A stretch of 64,000 bases of DNA, from assembly GCA_949152475.1 (NCBI GenBank), contig OX424555.1:96133515-96197514 (forward strand), read 5' to 3'. Made by a program: the position numbers and the translations under genes. Numbering within the stretch: the stretch's first letter is position 1; every line of letters starts with the position of its first letter. Shown here piece after piece: positions 54,697-64,000 of the stretch. The notes under the pieces are model-generated. The model was not told the DNA's origin. It saw nothing but the letters and a program-made list of their open reading frames with translations, and ran no database searches. The stretch is from Terebella lapidaria (taxonomy: Eukaryota > Annelida > Polychaeta > Terebellida > Terebellidae).

Positions 54697-56592
54697 CTAC
54701 ACGACGACATCGTCGATGTAGACCATACATCGCTTCCAGAGGAACCCTTTGAGTACCATCTCCATGAGGCGCTCGAACGTCGCTGGTGCGTTACAGAGCC
54801 CGAACGGCATTACCTTGAATTGGTAGAGCCCGTTCTTGGTAACGAAGGCAGTCTTCGCCCGATCACTCTCCTCCATCTCCACCTGCCAATACCCGGAGGC
54901 CAGATCCAGAGCACAGAAATAGTGCGACCCGGCCAGGGCATCGAAGGTATCCTCAATGTGCGGGAGAGGATATGAGTCCTTCCGCGTGGCATCGTTGAGT
55001 TTCCGATAGTCCACGCAGAACCTCCACGAGCCGTCCTTCTTCTTCACCATAACCACCGGACTGGCCCAAGGGCTGTCACTGGGTTCGATGATGTCCAAGT
55101 CGAGCATCTTTTGCACCTCCTGGTCTATGACCTCTTGGTGCACTATTGCTGCCCGACGAAGACGCTGCTTGAGAGGACGCTCGTCCACGAGGTCGATACG
55201 GTGCTTGGCGACGTCGGTCTTGCCAACCGCACCATCAGGACCCATGAACACATCCGCATACTGCCGCAGCAGTCTGCGGAGCGCTTGGCGCTGCTCTTCA
55301 TCCAGCCGGTCCTTCGGAACCCGAGATTCCAAATGGTCCGGCAGGGTGAACGGATCATCTCCGGCGGCCGCCGTCGCGCACGCAGCGCGGCAGACCGGAT
55401 CGTCGGGGATGACTCGACTCGAAGCCGCGGGAATAGCAGTAGCTGCTATGCATCCGCGCTTCAGTACAATCGGAGCATCCGTAGGATTCACCACAAGGAT
55501 GGGCATCGCGCGGGGGTTGGACATGACCAGGGCCCCACCCAGCACGAGCCCAGTTCCTGCGGCGAAACTGCTCACGGGTTGTACTATACACGGACGACCA
55601 TCAAGGGGCATGCGGGGACGCCGCGGCCTCGTCTCGATGATCATCTCACTCATCGGCGGCACTACTACAGTGCGCGATGTCCGCATCTGGAATGAATGCA
55701 TCGGGCCCGAGCGGAAGAGGAAGTGTGTGTCCTCTCCCATCCGGAACTCGCCAGCGCTAAAGTTGGCAATCACCCGGTGGACCCGTAGGAAATTCATCCC
55801 AATTATCCCGGCCGCTCTGATATCCGCCACGATCGCCTCTGTCAGATACACCTTGTCCCCAAGGGTAATAGGCAGATCGATGATGCCATGGATACGGATG
55901 CGGTTGTCTCCCGCTCCGTAGAGCTTGTACGGTCCGGGATCTCGCAACTCAAGGTTGCGGAGTGCGGGCTCCTTCCTAAACGTTCCGGCGGCCACGAGGG
56001 TCACCTCCGAGCCTGAGTCTATGAGGAACCGGACCGGCTCCCGTCCGAAGGACAGGGGCAGGTACCAGCAGGGGTCCCTCACCAGCGCGCAGGTCGGGCG
56101 ATACCTTTCGCACGCGCTGGGCTCATCTACGGAGTCCTCGCCATCCGCCTCAGCCGCGGAGGAGCTAGACTGGTCTCCAAGGACTACTTCCGGAGAAGTC
56201 ATATCCACTTGGGGTCCGTCCTGCTCATCAGCGGGTGGGGCGGCATCGTTTGCCACCGAACAACTATCCCCGGACGCAGTGTTGGTCGCCACCACGTCCG
56301 GATCTAGTTTCCCTGCCGCGGGTTCCGATTCTGCTGTCCCGGAGGACCAGACCGGAAGGAATTCCTCCGTTGCGGGCCAGGGAGAGCTCCCTGGTATCCG
56401 CGCGACCGCAGGCGTTCCAACAACTCCGGACACTTCAGCCAAAAGTGTCCCTGCTTTCCGCAGAAGTAGCAGGGACGGTTCTGAGCTGGTCCGGAGGTGA
56501 ACGCGCAACATTCTGCGGCTCCCGGAGCTTCGAGCCCGGCGCAGTGCGCAATCATCTGCGCGGCGCCGAGGTCGTATTCCTCTATGTCGCAC
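54697..56592 (-). CDS. pol: Gypsy pol segment: protease and reverse transcriptase (fossil)
   Basis: 631 codons. An aspartic protease with LIDSGSEVTLV at about 189-199 is followed by a linker and a reverse transcriptase that opens around HRIDLVDERPLKQRLRR (about 464-480) and includes VKKKDGSWRFCVDYRKLN, ALDLASGYWQV, MPFGLCNAPATF and the YIDD box. These are signature motifs of Gypsy RT. In the family, the protease cuts the polyprotein and RT copies the RNA into DNA. Confidence 0.9.
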   Translation of the reverse strand: MRHRGIRPRRRADDCALRRARSSGSRRMLRVHLRTSSEPSLLLLRKAGTLLAEVSGVVGTPAVARIPGSSPWPATEEFLPVWSSGTAESEPAAGKLDPDVVATNTASGDSCSVANDAAPPADEQDGPQVDMTSPEVVLGDQSSSSAAEADGEDSVDEPSACERYRPTCALVRDPCWYLPLSFGREPVRFLIDSGSEVTLVAAGTFRKEPALRNLELRDPGPYKLYGAGDNRIRIHGIIDLPITLGDKVYLTEAIVADIRAAGIIGMNFLRVHRVIANFSAGEFRMGEDTHFLFRSGPMHSFQMRTSRTVVVPPMSEMIIETRPRRPRMPLDGRPCIVQPVSSFAAGTGLVLGGALVMSNPRAMPILVVNPTDAPIVLKRGCIAATAIPAASSRVIPDDPVCRAACATAAAGDDPFTLPDHLESRVPKDRLDEEQRQALRRLLRQYADVFMGPDGAVGKTDVAKHRIDLVDERPLKQRLRRAAIVHQEVIDQEVQKMLDLDIIEPSDSPWASPVVMVKKKDGSWRFCVDYRKLNDATRKDSYPLPHIEDTFDALAGSHYFCALDLASGYWQVEMEESDRAKTAFVTKNGLYQFKVMPFGLCNAPATFERLMEMVLKGFLWKRCMVYIDDVVV

Positions 56593-58520
56593 TCGTCCGA
56601 AGGCGAGCGCGGCGCGGCGACCGGTGCCGCATGTGCGGGCGCCCCTGTAGAGGGTGCCGGCGCACTAACCCACTGCTGGGTAGGTTCCCTGGCGGGTTCC
56701 CGGACGACCGGGTCCTGCCACGGGGTTACCTGCGATGCCTTGACCGGAGGAGGAGTCGCCACCTGCGCGGGTACAGCCGGGGCCGGAGCCGAGGCTGGAG
56801 GCAACTGTCTAGGACGGACAGCCATCTCAAGCGCAAGCGCGGAGTCTATCGCCTCCTCCATCGATCGCTTTTCATGGGTGGCCAGCCCGTACGCTAGGTG
56901 GTAAGGCTGGCCATCGATGAACTGATCGATCAGCATCGTCTCAAACCGTCTGGAGTCCATGTCCGGAAAGGCTCTCCGGCCGAGTATGCGTAAGCTGTAC
57001 GCATAGTCTGTCACGGACTCAGTCGGCTGGCGGATACGCGCCTTGAACTCTCGTTCAGACTGCCGCCGATTGGTCGTCGGCGGGAACAGCAGGCGAAGTT
57101 GACGAGCAACCTCGCCGAACGTCACTGTTCCTACCGGCAGACACGGCATCACGCGGAGAGCTTTCCCTTCCAGGCTCCCCGCGAGGACGTGTCCAGCCTC
57201 AGGCTGGGACCATCCTTCGTACACGGCGGTACGCCATACCTGGAGCAAGTAGTCCTCCAAGTCGGCGTTATCCCCGTTGAACCGTTTCCGCCACGAAGAG
57301 TGGTCGGGCCCGTCATCGCGTTTGCTACGCGCCCGACGTGCGGTCCCGGCTCCGGGGTCGTCCGTGTACTGCGGCAAGTTCCGCGCGCTTCCCGCGCCTG
57401 CGGCGGAGTCTGCCGGAGCAAACATCGACGCCGCGGACATAGGAGCAGGGAAGCTCACGTTTGCCGCCGGGATCATTCCCGCTGAAAACCCACTCTGGCT
57501 AGGTGCGGGCGGGGCTCCCATCGAACCTACTGGGTAGGCTCCAGAAGGGGCGGCAAAGCTTGGGGCCGAAGCCGCCTGTTGCCACTGCCCGTCCGACACA
57601 CTGTACGTGCCAGGGTAAGTCGACCACGCGGCTTGCGCTCCAACCGTCGGAACGGTCGACGCGGTCGCCAACGTGGTGCCTCCGAGCCGCGGGGCAGGCG
57701 CGGGTCCCATTGCGGGGGCCACTGGCGCCTGCGGACTCGGCAGGACTTGGGGAGGGGCTACTGGCCCAGACATCCCCGGACTTAGGGTGACCGACGGGTC
57801 AACGCTCGAATGCAGCTGATTCCGCTTGAACAGTACAAGCGCCTCGGATATCAGCCACCTCTCCCTCTCCGTCAAAGGCCCCGAGTTGCCTTGTGACAGC
57901 GGAGAAGGGGAGCGGTTCCGCCGGTCTGATCGTCCCTGATGGGGCGACCGGGCGCGGTCATAGCGCCCGAGGGGAGCCAGCTCGCCAAGTGCGTCGGTGA
58001 GCTGATCCACCACACTGCCCGGTGCGGACCGACCAGAACCCATGCCGGAGGCCCGCGAGGGAGCCCACCCGGCCGGGTGCGGCATCTGGTAAGACTGGTC
58101 CGCTCGTCCAGAAGGACCCGCATGCATCGGCGCTCGATTCCGGACGCTCGAAGGCGTCTTATGGAAGGGTGCCGATTGCCACGGATCTGTTCTGGGCGCG
58201 GGCGGGCGCGGCGTAGAGCCGTTGCCAGCTCCACCCACCGCGCCTAACACGTCAAGGTCCGGCCTTGACGGCAACTCCTGCTGCGGCCCCGCGGGGCCCG
58301 ACTCTACGTCCGAAGACGGAGCCAGGGACGCCGGAGTCGTCTCCGCGGACGGGGTCTTGTCCACGGAGGTTTCCGCGCGTTCCTTCCGGCCGCCGGAGTC
58401 GTCCGGAGACGTCTCACGGGGGCTGTCGCGCGACCGGGTGTGGTCCGCGACATTTCCACCCTTATCCCTCCCCTTGGATTCATCGGCCTTATCTTTGGCC
58501 TTCTCTTTCGCTCTTGTCAT
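56304..58520 (-). CDS. gag: Gypsy gag (fossil)
   Basis: 738 codons. A basic and acidic low-complexity N-terminus (about 1-130) is followed by a Pro/Gly/Ala-rich stretch (about 130-400), a retrotransposon Gag capsid-like region (about 405-570, with the motif FKARIRQPTESVTDYAY and LRILGRRAFPD), and one CCHC zinc knuckle, CYFCGKQGHFWLKC, at about 684-697. In this family Gag packages the element's RNA into particles. It starts about 110 bases after the 5' LTR and overlaps the next frame by 289 bases in a different frame, an arrangement in which Gypsy elements commonly use frameshifting to express pol. Confidence 0.88.
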   Translation of the reverse strand: MTRAKEKAKDKADESKGRDKGGNVADHTRSRDSPRETSPDDSGGRKERAETSVDKTPSAETTPASLAPSSDVESGPAGPQQELPSRPDLDVLGAVGGAGNGSTPRPPAPRTDPWQSAPFHKTPSSVRNRAPMHAGPSGRADQSYQMPHPAGWAPSRASGMGSGRSAPGSVVDQLTDALGELAPLGRYDRARSPHQGRSDRRNRSPSPLSQGNSGPLTERERWLISEALVLFKRNQLHSSVDPSVTLSPGMSGPVAPPQVLPSPQAPVAPAMGPAPAPRLGGTTLATASTVPTVGAQAAWSTYPGTYSVSDGQWQQAASAPSFAAPSGAYPVGSMGAPPAPSQSGFSAGMIPAANVSFPAPMSAASMFAPADSAAGAGSARNLPQYTDDPGAGTARRARSKRDDGPDHSSWRKRFNGDNADLEDYLLQVWRTAVYEGWSQPEAGHVLAGSLEGKALRVMPCLPVGTVTFGEVARQLRLLFPPTTNRRQSEREFKARIRQPTESVTDYAYSLRILGRRAFPDMDSRRFETMLIDQFIDGQPYHLAYGLATHEKRSMEEAIDSALALEMAVRPRQLPPASAPAPAVPAQVATPPPVKASQVTPWQDPVVREPAREPTQQWVSAPAPSTGAPAHAAPVAAPRSPSDECDIEEYDLGAAQMIAHCAGLEAPGAAECCAFTSGPAQNRPCYFCGKQGHFWLKCPELLERLRSRGYQGALPGPQRRNSFRSGPPGQQNRNPRQGN

Positions 58521-58619
58521 TTTTCGAGACGTCCTTGAGGAGCGGGCGATCCCCAGGGACTAAGGAGGCGACAACACTGTGACGGTAGGCTGCGATGGAA
58601 CACTGTCGGACTGATCCTG

Positions 58620-58631
58620 GTCACGGCACCA
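58620..58631 (-). promoter_or_regulatory. Primer-binding site, tRNA-His type
   Basis: In element orientation TGGTGCCGTGAC lies one base after the 5' LTR. This is complementary to the 3' end GTCACGGCACCA, which from memory matches animal tRNA-His. The 12-nt match and position are clear; the tRNA identity is from recall. Confidence 0.65.
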
Positions 58632-58632
58632 A

Positions 58633-59367
58633 TGTAAAGTTATTGACTACCGTCCGCTCTTCGGGATCCTCGAGGATAGTCCTCTCTCATCCGAGTCCTT
58701 GCGGACGCGCATCCGCTATTCCGGATCCTCGCGGCAGGGCCGCTCACCGGAGGTCGCGGCGGACACGGTAACTACTTCATCATTAACGGTAACCAGGTAA
58801 CAGCCCACCCGACACTCCCAGGCCTACGGACACCGTTCAGAAACTGGTTCATCACCACGGTGTTAACTGGCGGGGCCTGGCGAGCCGCGGTCTGCCTCGG
58901 GGACGGAACCCCGTACAGTCCGACATGCTGGCCAGAGCCTCTGTCACATGTCCCGGGAAGGGAGAGAGCTGGCGATCCACAGGGCCGAAGGCCCCCGAGT
59001 CAGCAACTCGTCTCTCCCAGCCCGGGCCTCCCCACGGAAATCGTCCCCAGGGCTCTAGGAGCCCACTACTCAGACCCAGGGAACACAAAGCTCATGGCGA
59101 GCCTCGTGTGCGTCCTAGTCTCGATCTTGGACAATCTCCTCGAACGAGTCGCTTCCAGTGTATATATAATACACCAGAAACTGCAGGGCGCACGCGAGGT
59201 TAAATCGATCCATTGTTATAGTTTACTGGAGCGTAAATTACAATACGTCGCCGTGGCAACGCACGCTCGAACGGAGCATGTCAAAACAAGGCCAAGTACA
59301 GAAAGGCCACATAAATGGCTTTTATGTTTACAATCACCTGCCGCGTGCTTAGGGCAAAATCGCCACA
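58633..59367 (-). repeat. Gypsy 5' LTR
   Basis: 735 bp; in element orientation starts TGTGGCGATTTTGCCC and ends ATAACTTTACA. Contains a TATA-like stretch (59,160-59,170). Begins within host sequence at 59,368. Confidence 0.93.
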
Positions 59368-60004
59368 GTAATATACAGCACTGGTAAACTATTACCTCTT
59401 TGCCGCATATAAATGGGTTGAGAATAATCAAGTATTGACAATATAGTTTGAATTAAAATTAGACACAAATATGGAGTTTGGACACAAATCAAACGTGCCG
59501 CTCAATTTCTCCCAAGATGGCGCTGGCACCAAATCAACAATGCCGCATAAAGCGTATAGACTCTCTAAACAACGAAAAACTCTGTTACTGAGTAAAAGCG
59601 TCATACATTATGATCTTGATATTATCGGCTACTATCATAATGGAACTACTACCGTTACACCTTTCCTTTGCCCTGTGTAACACAACCCTTCCCCAGGTCA
59701 GTAACACAGGGTCAGGATTTCAGCAGCGTTGCATATAAACAGTAGTTTTCCTAATATTTTGTTTGAATCATGTTTCAAATCAGCCGATCCGTAGCATACC
59801 AGTATGAAGAGCTACATTTGCTGTATTGTTGGAGTGTCCAATATATATGACGAATTGCAGGGAACGTTTATCCTTGAATGAACAAGAAAAGGATTCCTCA
59901 AGCAGATGAGATTACAAGAGCAATACAATTATTGTGATTGTTAATTTGTAGACTATTCCTTGTGCCTAGAAATAGCAAACCTTCTGGTCATATTACCATC
60001 AGTA
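59368..60004. other. No clear gene
   Basis: Single-copy sequence between the Gypsy element and inverted block B'. No match seen to the left flank of the Gypsy element or to copy A. Confidence 0.45.
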
Positions 60005-61265
60005 CTAAATCTTCATTGTGCACTAAGCAATTAACCCAGAACATCTCACTGCATCAGATTACAGAGTATATGCTGATTACTCGGGCTGATTTTGGTCCTG
60101 AAGCCTCGATGTCGCTTTTACTGTGATTGTTGGACCCTCGTGTGTTATAGCATCTTGGTCATAGCACTTCTGCAATCTGAGATTCCCTCTGTATGTATGT
60201 CTGAAAACTTCCCCTCCCCCAAGTCATGAAACCACATTAGGAATGTGATAAAGAGCAATAAACATCAAGGAATAGCTTCCGTAGGGTGGAGAAACTCTTC
60301 CCGTGCTCTCTCCTGTTATAGCGTCTGTCTGGGACGTGCTGTTGACACTGGTTCAAAGTCAGAGACTTGTGCAAAATGTCAGGAAATCTGGCAACAAGCT
60401 TGAGAGGGATTAAAATTGTTGAAAATGTGAACATTGGTGAAAGATATGCTTTTATAGCAAGTGGTTAACTTGTTGAATACCAAAAGTATTCCACAGAAAA
60501 ATAACCTTTATATTTCTTATTGTTTCAACTGATATCTGTTACTGACTTATGTGCAACAGTCAGACTGACCTATAGGTACAGACTGAAGGACATCTGATGA
60601 AAAAGACTCAAGGGGTGAGATGGTGTTTAGTATTCAGACAACATTCATGAATTCTATGATCACACAGACACCACTGATAGCTCACACACTGGCTCTAGAT
60701 TGGGCTAATTAACTGTTGGGGTTTGGTCAACAACTGGGGGAGAATCCAGATACAATAGACTGAGGTGTGACAAAAACTAGGCAGCTAAAGTTGGAGAAGT
60801 GAATCCTGCGAGGGTCTCAGTTCAGTTATCATGTCTGTTATCAAGTTAATTGTCCACAACACTCTCCTGGGACAAACTCAGGTTTGCTGGTGATTGCTGG
60901 GAAGTAGACATCGAGATTGGATAAAACAGTTGACATAAAGTCATTTTCTGGGACCAAATTCCGTGGTGGTCTCAAGAGTATAATATCATGTTGCAATATG
61001 TCTCTGAAAGTCATTTTATCTAATCTTTGGTATCAACAAGAACCTTCCCAAAAGAAGAAACCAGCAGTAACTCTTGACTTTGATATGCGAAAGCTATCTT
61101 ATATTGTATCAGAACTTTCAGTGAAAATTCCAGGATCCTTTGGAACACTGGATGAATGTCCTCACATCCAGAACAAACATCGACCAATCAGCCTGTAGCC
61201 TTGGAACAGTGATGAATTTCATCTCTGTTCAAGAGATATGCCATCATCTGATAAATGTGCTGAGA

Positions 61266-61362
61266 TCATTTTTCTGCGTCCCTGGTTTTAGAGGCCTTGG
61301 ATTCCAGCAAATTTTCACTCGACTTTATGGTGTTTTCAATGTTCGTAAATTCTCATCTGGGG
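61266..61362 (-). pseudogene. Decayed copy of the 26,260 exon in B'
   Basis: Keeps the acceptor (ctgatttcctgctcacag) and the last ten or so codons in recognisable form. It is one base longer than its paralogue, which shifts the frame, and it also carries a TAA in the old frame. Confidence 0.55.
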
Positions 61363-61637
61363 CTGTGAGCAGGAAATCAGCAAGTCAGCTGGAGTTTAAT
61401 CAAGACGTGCCAATTGGTCGTTTGCCTGTGACACTGGACAGTCAGCAGAGAATATATGAATGATGAATATTTCAGGAAACACAAGTTTTCAACTTTCACT
61501 ATATACCATGATATTTATGTTCATTTGTAGCATTCATGTTTTCTCGCAGAAATGTATTTACTTCTACTTCTACATATCAATGTGAAGTCACCTGTTCTGA
61601 ATATGCAAATTTATAAGCATCTTCTCTTTTGTTTCAG

Positions 61638-61695
61638 GTATGTGGCTGAGGAGAATTCTGAGGGTTTAAGTTTGTCTGAGTCTGTGAGATGTTGA
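61638..61695 (+). CDS. Candidate terminal exon, plus strand, within B'
   Basis: A very strong acceptor (cttctcttttgtttcag), then one base and 18 codons (YVAEENSEGLSLSESVRC) to TGA. It lies in the part of B' that does not align well with B, on the strand opposite to the other B' exons. In-frame similarity to the exon at 12,649 (EGSEGFNPSVS) supports coding. Confidence 0.3.
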
Positions 61696-63280
61696 CTACA
61701 GAGGTCACCAAGTGCAACACAAGTCTGAGGTATTGTATTTTACATGTTCACTGGCTTTTTCTTACTGTCACAAAAGGCAGAGACCTCACCATTTATCATT
61801 TCGGAAATACAATAATAGTTTTTAAGGTAAGTGAAGAAATTCCCTTGAGCTTCGCACTCATGACCTTGTGATACTGGGCACAAAGTAACAGAGTGTTCAC
61901 AGCACCGCAGTGAGATACAGAAAAGTGTGACTTATCAGAATAACTCTGAGGGAATTCTGGGATAAGCTGATTGGTTTGTTCCCCCGAGGACCGGTCGAGT
62001 GATTGTCACCCTGTGCTGGGGATACTTCTGCGGGGCTGATGTTTTACTGCTGGAGGAGAACATTTACACTTGACATAAATGCTCAAAGTGGTGACCCTTG
62101 GCATTACTTATCCCACAATGTGACAATTCTTATAAAAAAAATTTCAACATGTATTGGCATAATTGCAGAGATATTCAGTGATGAATATGCCCAAAACTAC
62201 AATCTATAAATAAAGTCAAGTTGTATTATGAATTGGCAATTCAAGAACATTAACAATTTTTGTATCACTTAGTAATTCTGCATTATCAGTAATGAAAGAG
62301 ACAGAGAACTAAACCCTCGAATCTGATTACCAGAACCATCTGGTCACTGTCTGCTATACTTGTTCTCCTGGAACGTGTAGATCCTAAGCCATGTCAGTGC
62401 TGATGTACATCTTTTTAAATGTGTTCTTATTTTACATCACCTTGCTAAATGTGGATTTATCCATACACGTGTGCTGTAGAAACATGGTCAAGTCTTTTTT
62501 CTGACTTTATCCACAACAAGCCCAGATATTGCTGTGACAAGAGACGGTAAATAATAAATAAGCAATTAGATTGAAATGTCAGAAGTATCGGGCTCAGATG
62601 TGATCTCCCGTTTAGCCTGTTATTTGTGTGTGGCAAGGACTGCGACTAGATTGCACTTGTTGGTGACATATAAAGCACGGTGTGTGTCACTGTCTGACAG
62701 AAACTGTGACAACATCAACCCTGGAGCCTTTGTGGATAATGTTTATACTTCAAGTATCATTTGATGACTTCATGGATATTGTGTGTACAAATATATTTCT
62801 CTAGTGATAATTCCATGTGATCTACAGAACTTGTAGTTATGAGCACCACAGGAGCAGTATTCAAAGCTACAAGAACAGTTTTTGTATGACTTTCACAAAA
62901 ACATTCCCGGTAGATTATGAAAATGTCTGTAAATTCCTCATGATTACTTCGAAGCATTGTGCTCTAATTATAGCTGTACAAATTGACTTTCTTGTACATC
63001 AGCCTGTACATTTGCTTGGAGATTCACTCTCATATCATAAACAGAATAGTATGTCATTAGCAGATCAGCCAATGACTGTCACAGGTATTCAAGCTATTTG
63101 CATTGCCTGCATTTTGATGAATGCAAATTAGCAGCCTTTGGTGTGCTCTATAAATTCCCAACTACATACTAAAACACACAATATCAATTAACAAATGGAT
63201 ATTGAGGATAAAAACTCCACATGGAAAGTATTCATTTCTCTTGTAGAAAAATCCATCCAGTTGACTAATTGGGTAAAATT

Positions 63281-63331
63281 CTGTGACAGTGTCTGATTCT
63301 GCGTGCTACAATCTTTCTGTCTTCAAACTGT
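63281..63331 (-). pseudogene. Decayed copy of the 24,765 exon in B'
   Basis: Starts ACAGTTTGAAG in place of ACAGTTTGGAG, meets a TAG a few codons in, is about 13 bases shorter, and its 3' end reads CACAG followed by aatt rather than gtaatt. Confidence 0.5.
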
Positions 63332-63415
63332 TTATGGGGAAATCACAAAAGTCAGATCTTTGTCGGTCATGGAAATTGCTTGACAGGATCTCATGAATTT
63401 GTTATAAAAACTGAT

Positions 63416-64000
63416 TTATTAGAGTAGAGTTGTGAGCTGAAAGAGGCTCTTTGTTCCTCTGCCTCAGACAAGTGTTGTGGAGACATTGACAAAATCATCT
63501 CTGGGAGATATCTGTGGTTCTCATCCTTTTTGTCCAGTAATACCTCTTGACCAGACAGAACATTGTAACCATGGTGATGTCAGCATGTTGTTCTTTTACA
63601 TTAATGATTGTATCAGTAAGTAGCACTAAACTATTGGGCAATGCTTTAGCCATATACAAGGGACACTTAGTGTCGTGATATCTCAGTGACAGAATACAAG
63701 ATGATGTGTGCATAGATGGAGGGAGTTGTTGGGGGTTGTCAGGCAATATTCCTAATAGTTCATTAGCAGTTCATTGATTGTTCGTTTCGTGAATGTTTTC
63801 TGTATGGAGGTCAGATTTACCATGTAACTAGACCGTTTTGATTGTTCACTTTCTAAAAAAAGCTTCTTTCTTTTCAAAGCTTCAAAGCTGTATCTGTGCT
63901 TTGAACTGTTTCTTGGACCTGACAAAACCAGGTAGTTCTTGGGGGCAACAGTTCTAATCTGTGACTTTCACAAACAAATGTCTTAAAATAATGATGGTTA
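63416..64000. other. No gene seen
   Basis: Beyond the end of B'. Short frames only. Confidence 0.4.

Larger units (their letters stand above)
45777..59367 (-). mobile_element. Gypsy-type LTR retrotransposon (fossil, nearly whole)
   Basis: 13,591 bp on the minus strand. Parts in transcription order: 5' LTR (58,633-59,367), primer-binding site, gag, pol with protease, reverse transcriptase, RNase H and integrase, a long third reading frame, polypurine tract, 3' LTR (45,777-46,511). The two LTRs are both 735 bp, begin TG and end CA, and differ at about three positions, so the insertion is recent. It is much richer in G+C than the host DNA around it. The domain order PR-RT-RH-IN places it in Gypsy (Metaviridae). 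It looks nearly whole, with about one break. No target-site duplication is evident: the flanks are ACATA and GTAAT. Confidence 0.93.
60005..63415 (-). repeat. Segmental duplication, inverted block B'
   Basis: Reverse-complement paralogue of 24,680-30,245. It is shorter because it lacks the Helentron-like element and has other gaps, notably around 61,450-61,880, where alignment with B is poor. Both candidate coding exons seen in B are damaged here, so this copy looks like a non-functional relic. Confidence 0.8.

Overview
This window looks like intergenic and intronic DNA of a marine invertebrate animal. It is AT-rich and intron-rich, with metazoan-type splice signals. It carries a CR1/L2-like LINE, hAT-like and TA-target MITEs, Helitron/Helentron-like non-autonomous elements with internal satellite arrays, and one young, GC-rich Gypsy LTR retrotransposon. 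I could not name the species from sequence alone. No complete host gene can be read. What can be supported is a set of short candidate exons with good splice sites, and some of these are clearly decayed.

Layout. About 64-13,060 (copy A) is repeated in the same orientation at about 30,361-42,105 (copy A'). Just upstream of A' lies block B (about 24,680-30,245), which recurs inverted as B' at about 60,005-63,415. A third, inverted scrap of A sits at 45,585-45,765. The ancestral unit was therefore probably B followed by A, copied at least three times and partly inverted. Each copy has since gained its own insertions. Copy A carries a 4.1 kb element with 446-bp direct repeats (1,502-5,614), a LINE (7,490-9,043) and a hAT-like MITE (11,165-11,839). 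Copy A' carries a nested Helentron-like pair (32,783-37,637), a 42-bp minisatellite and a 112-bp tandem duplication. Block B carries a Helentron-like element (28,392-29,753) that is absent from B'.

Between A and B (13,060-24,680) are two inverted copies of a TA-target MITE. One is split by a second Helentron-like family (15,661-17,282). A 117-bp satellite lies at 23.2-24.0 kb, and there are a few candidate exons.

The Gypsy element (45,777-59,367, minus strand) has two 735-bp LTRs with about three differences, a His-type primer site, a polypurine tract, gag and pol, and an unusual third reading frame of 1,157 codons with zinc-finger and coiled-coil features where some relatives carry env. No target-site duplication is visible. 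It is treated here as a nearly whole fossil.

The most interesting signal is that two unrelated sequence families share one architecture: a palindromic 5' end, a GC-rich microsatellite, internal 120-134 bp tandem arrays, a subterminal inverted copy of the 5' end, a 3' hairpin, and insertion into T-rich DNA. In one of them every 134-bp unit holds a cluster of perfect nuclear-receptor-like half-sites.
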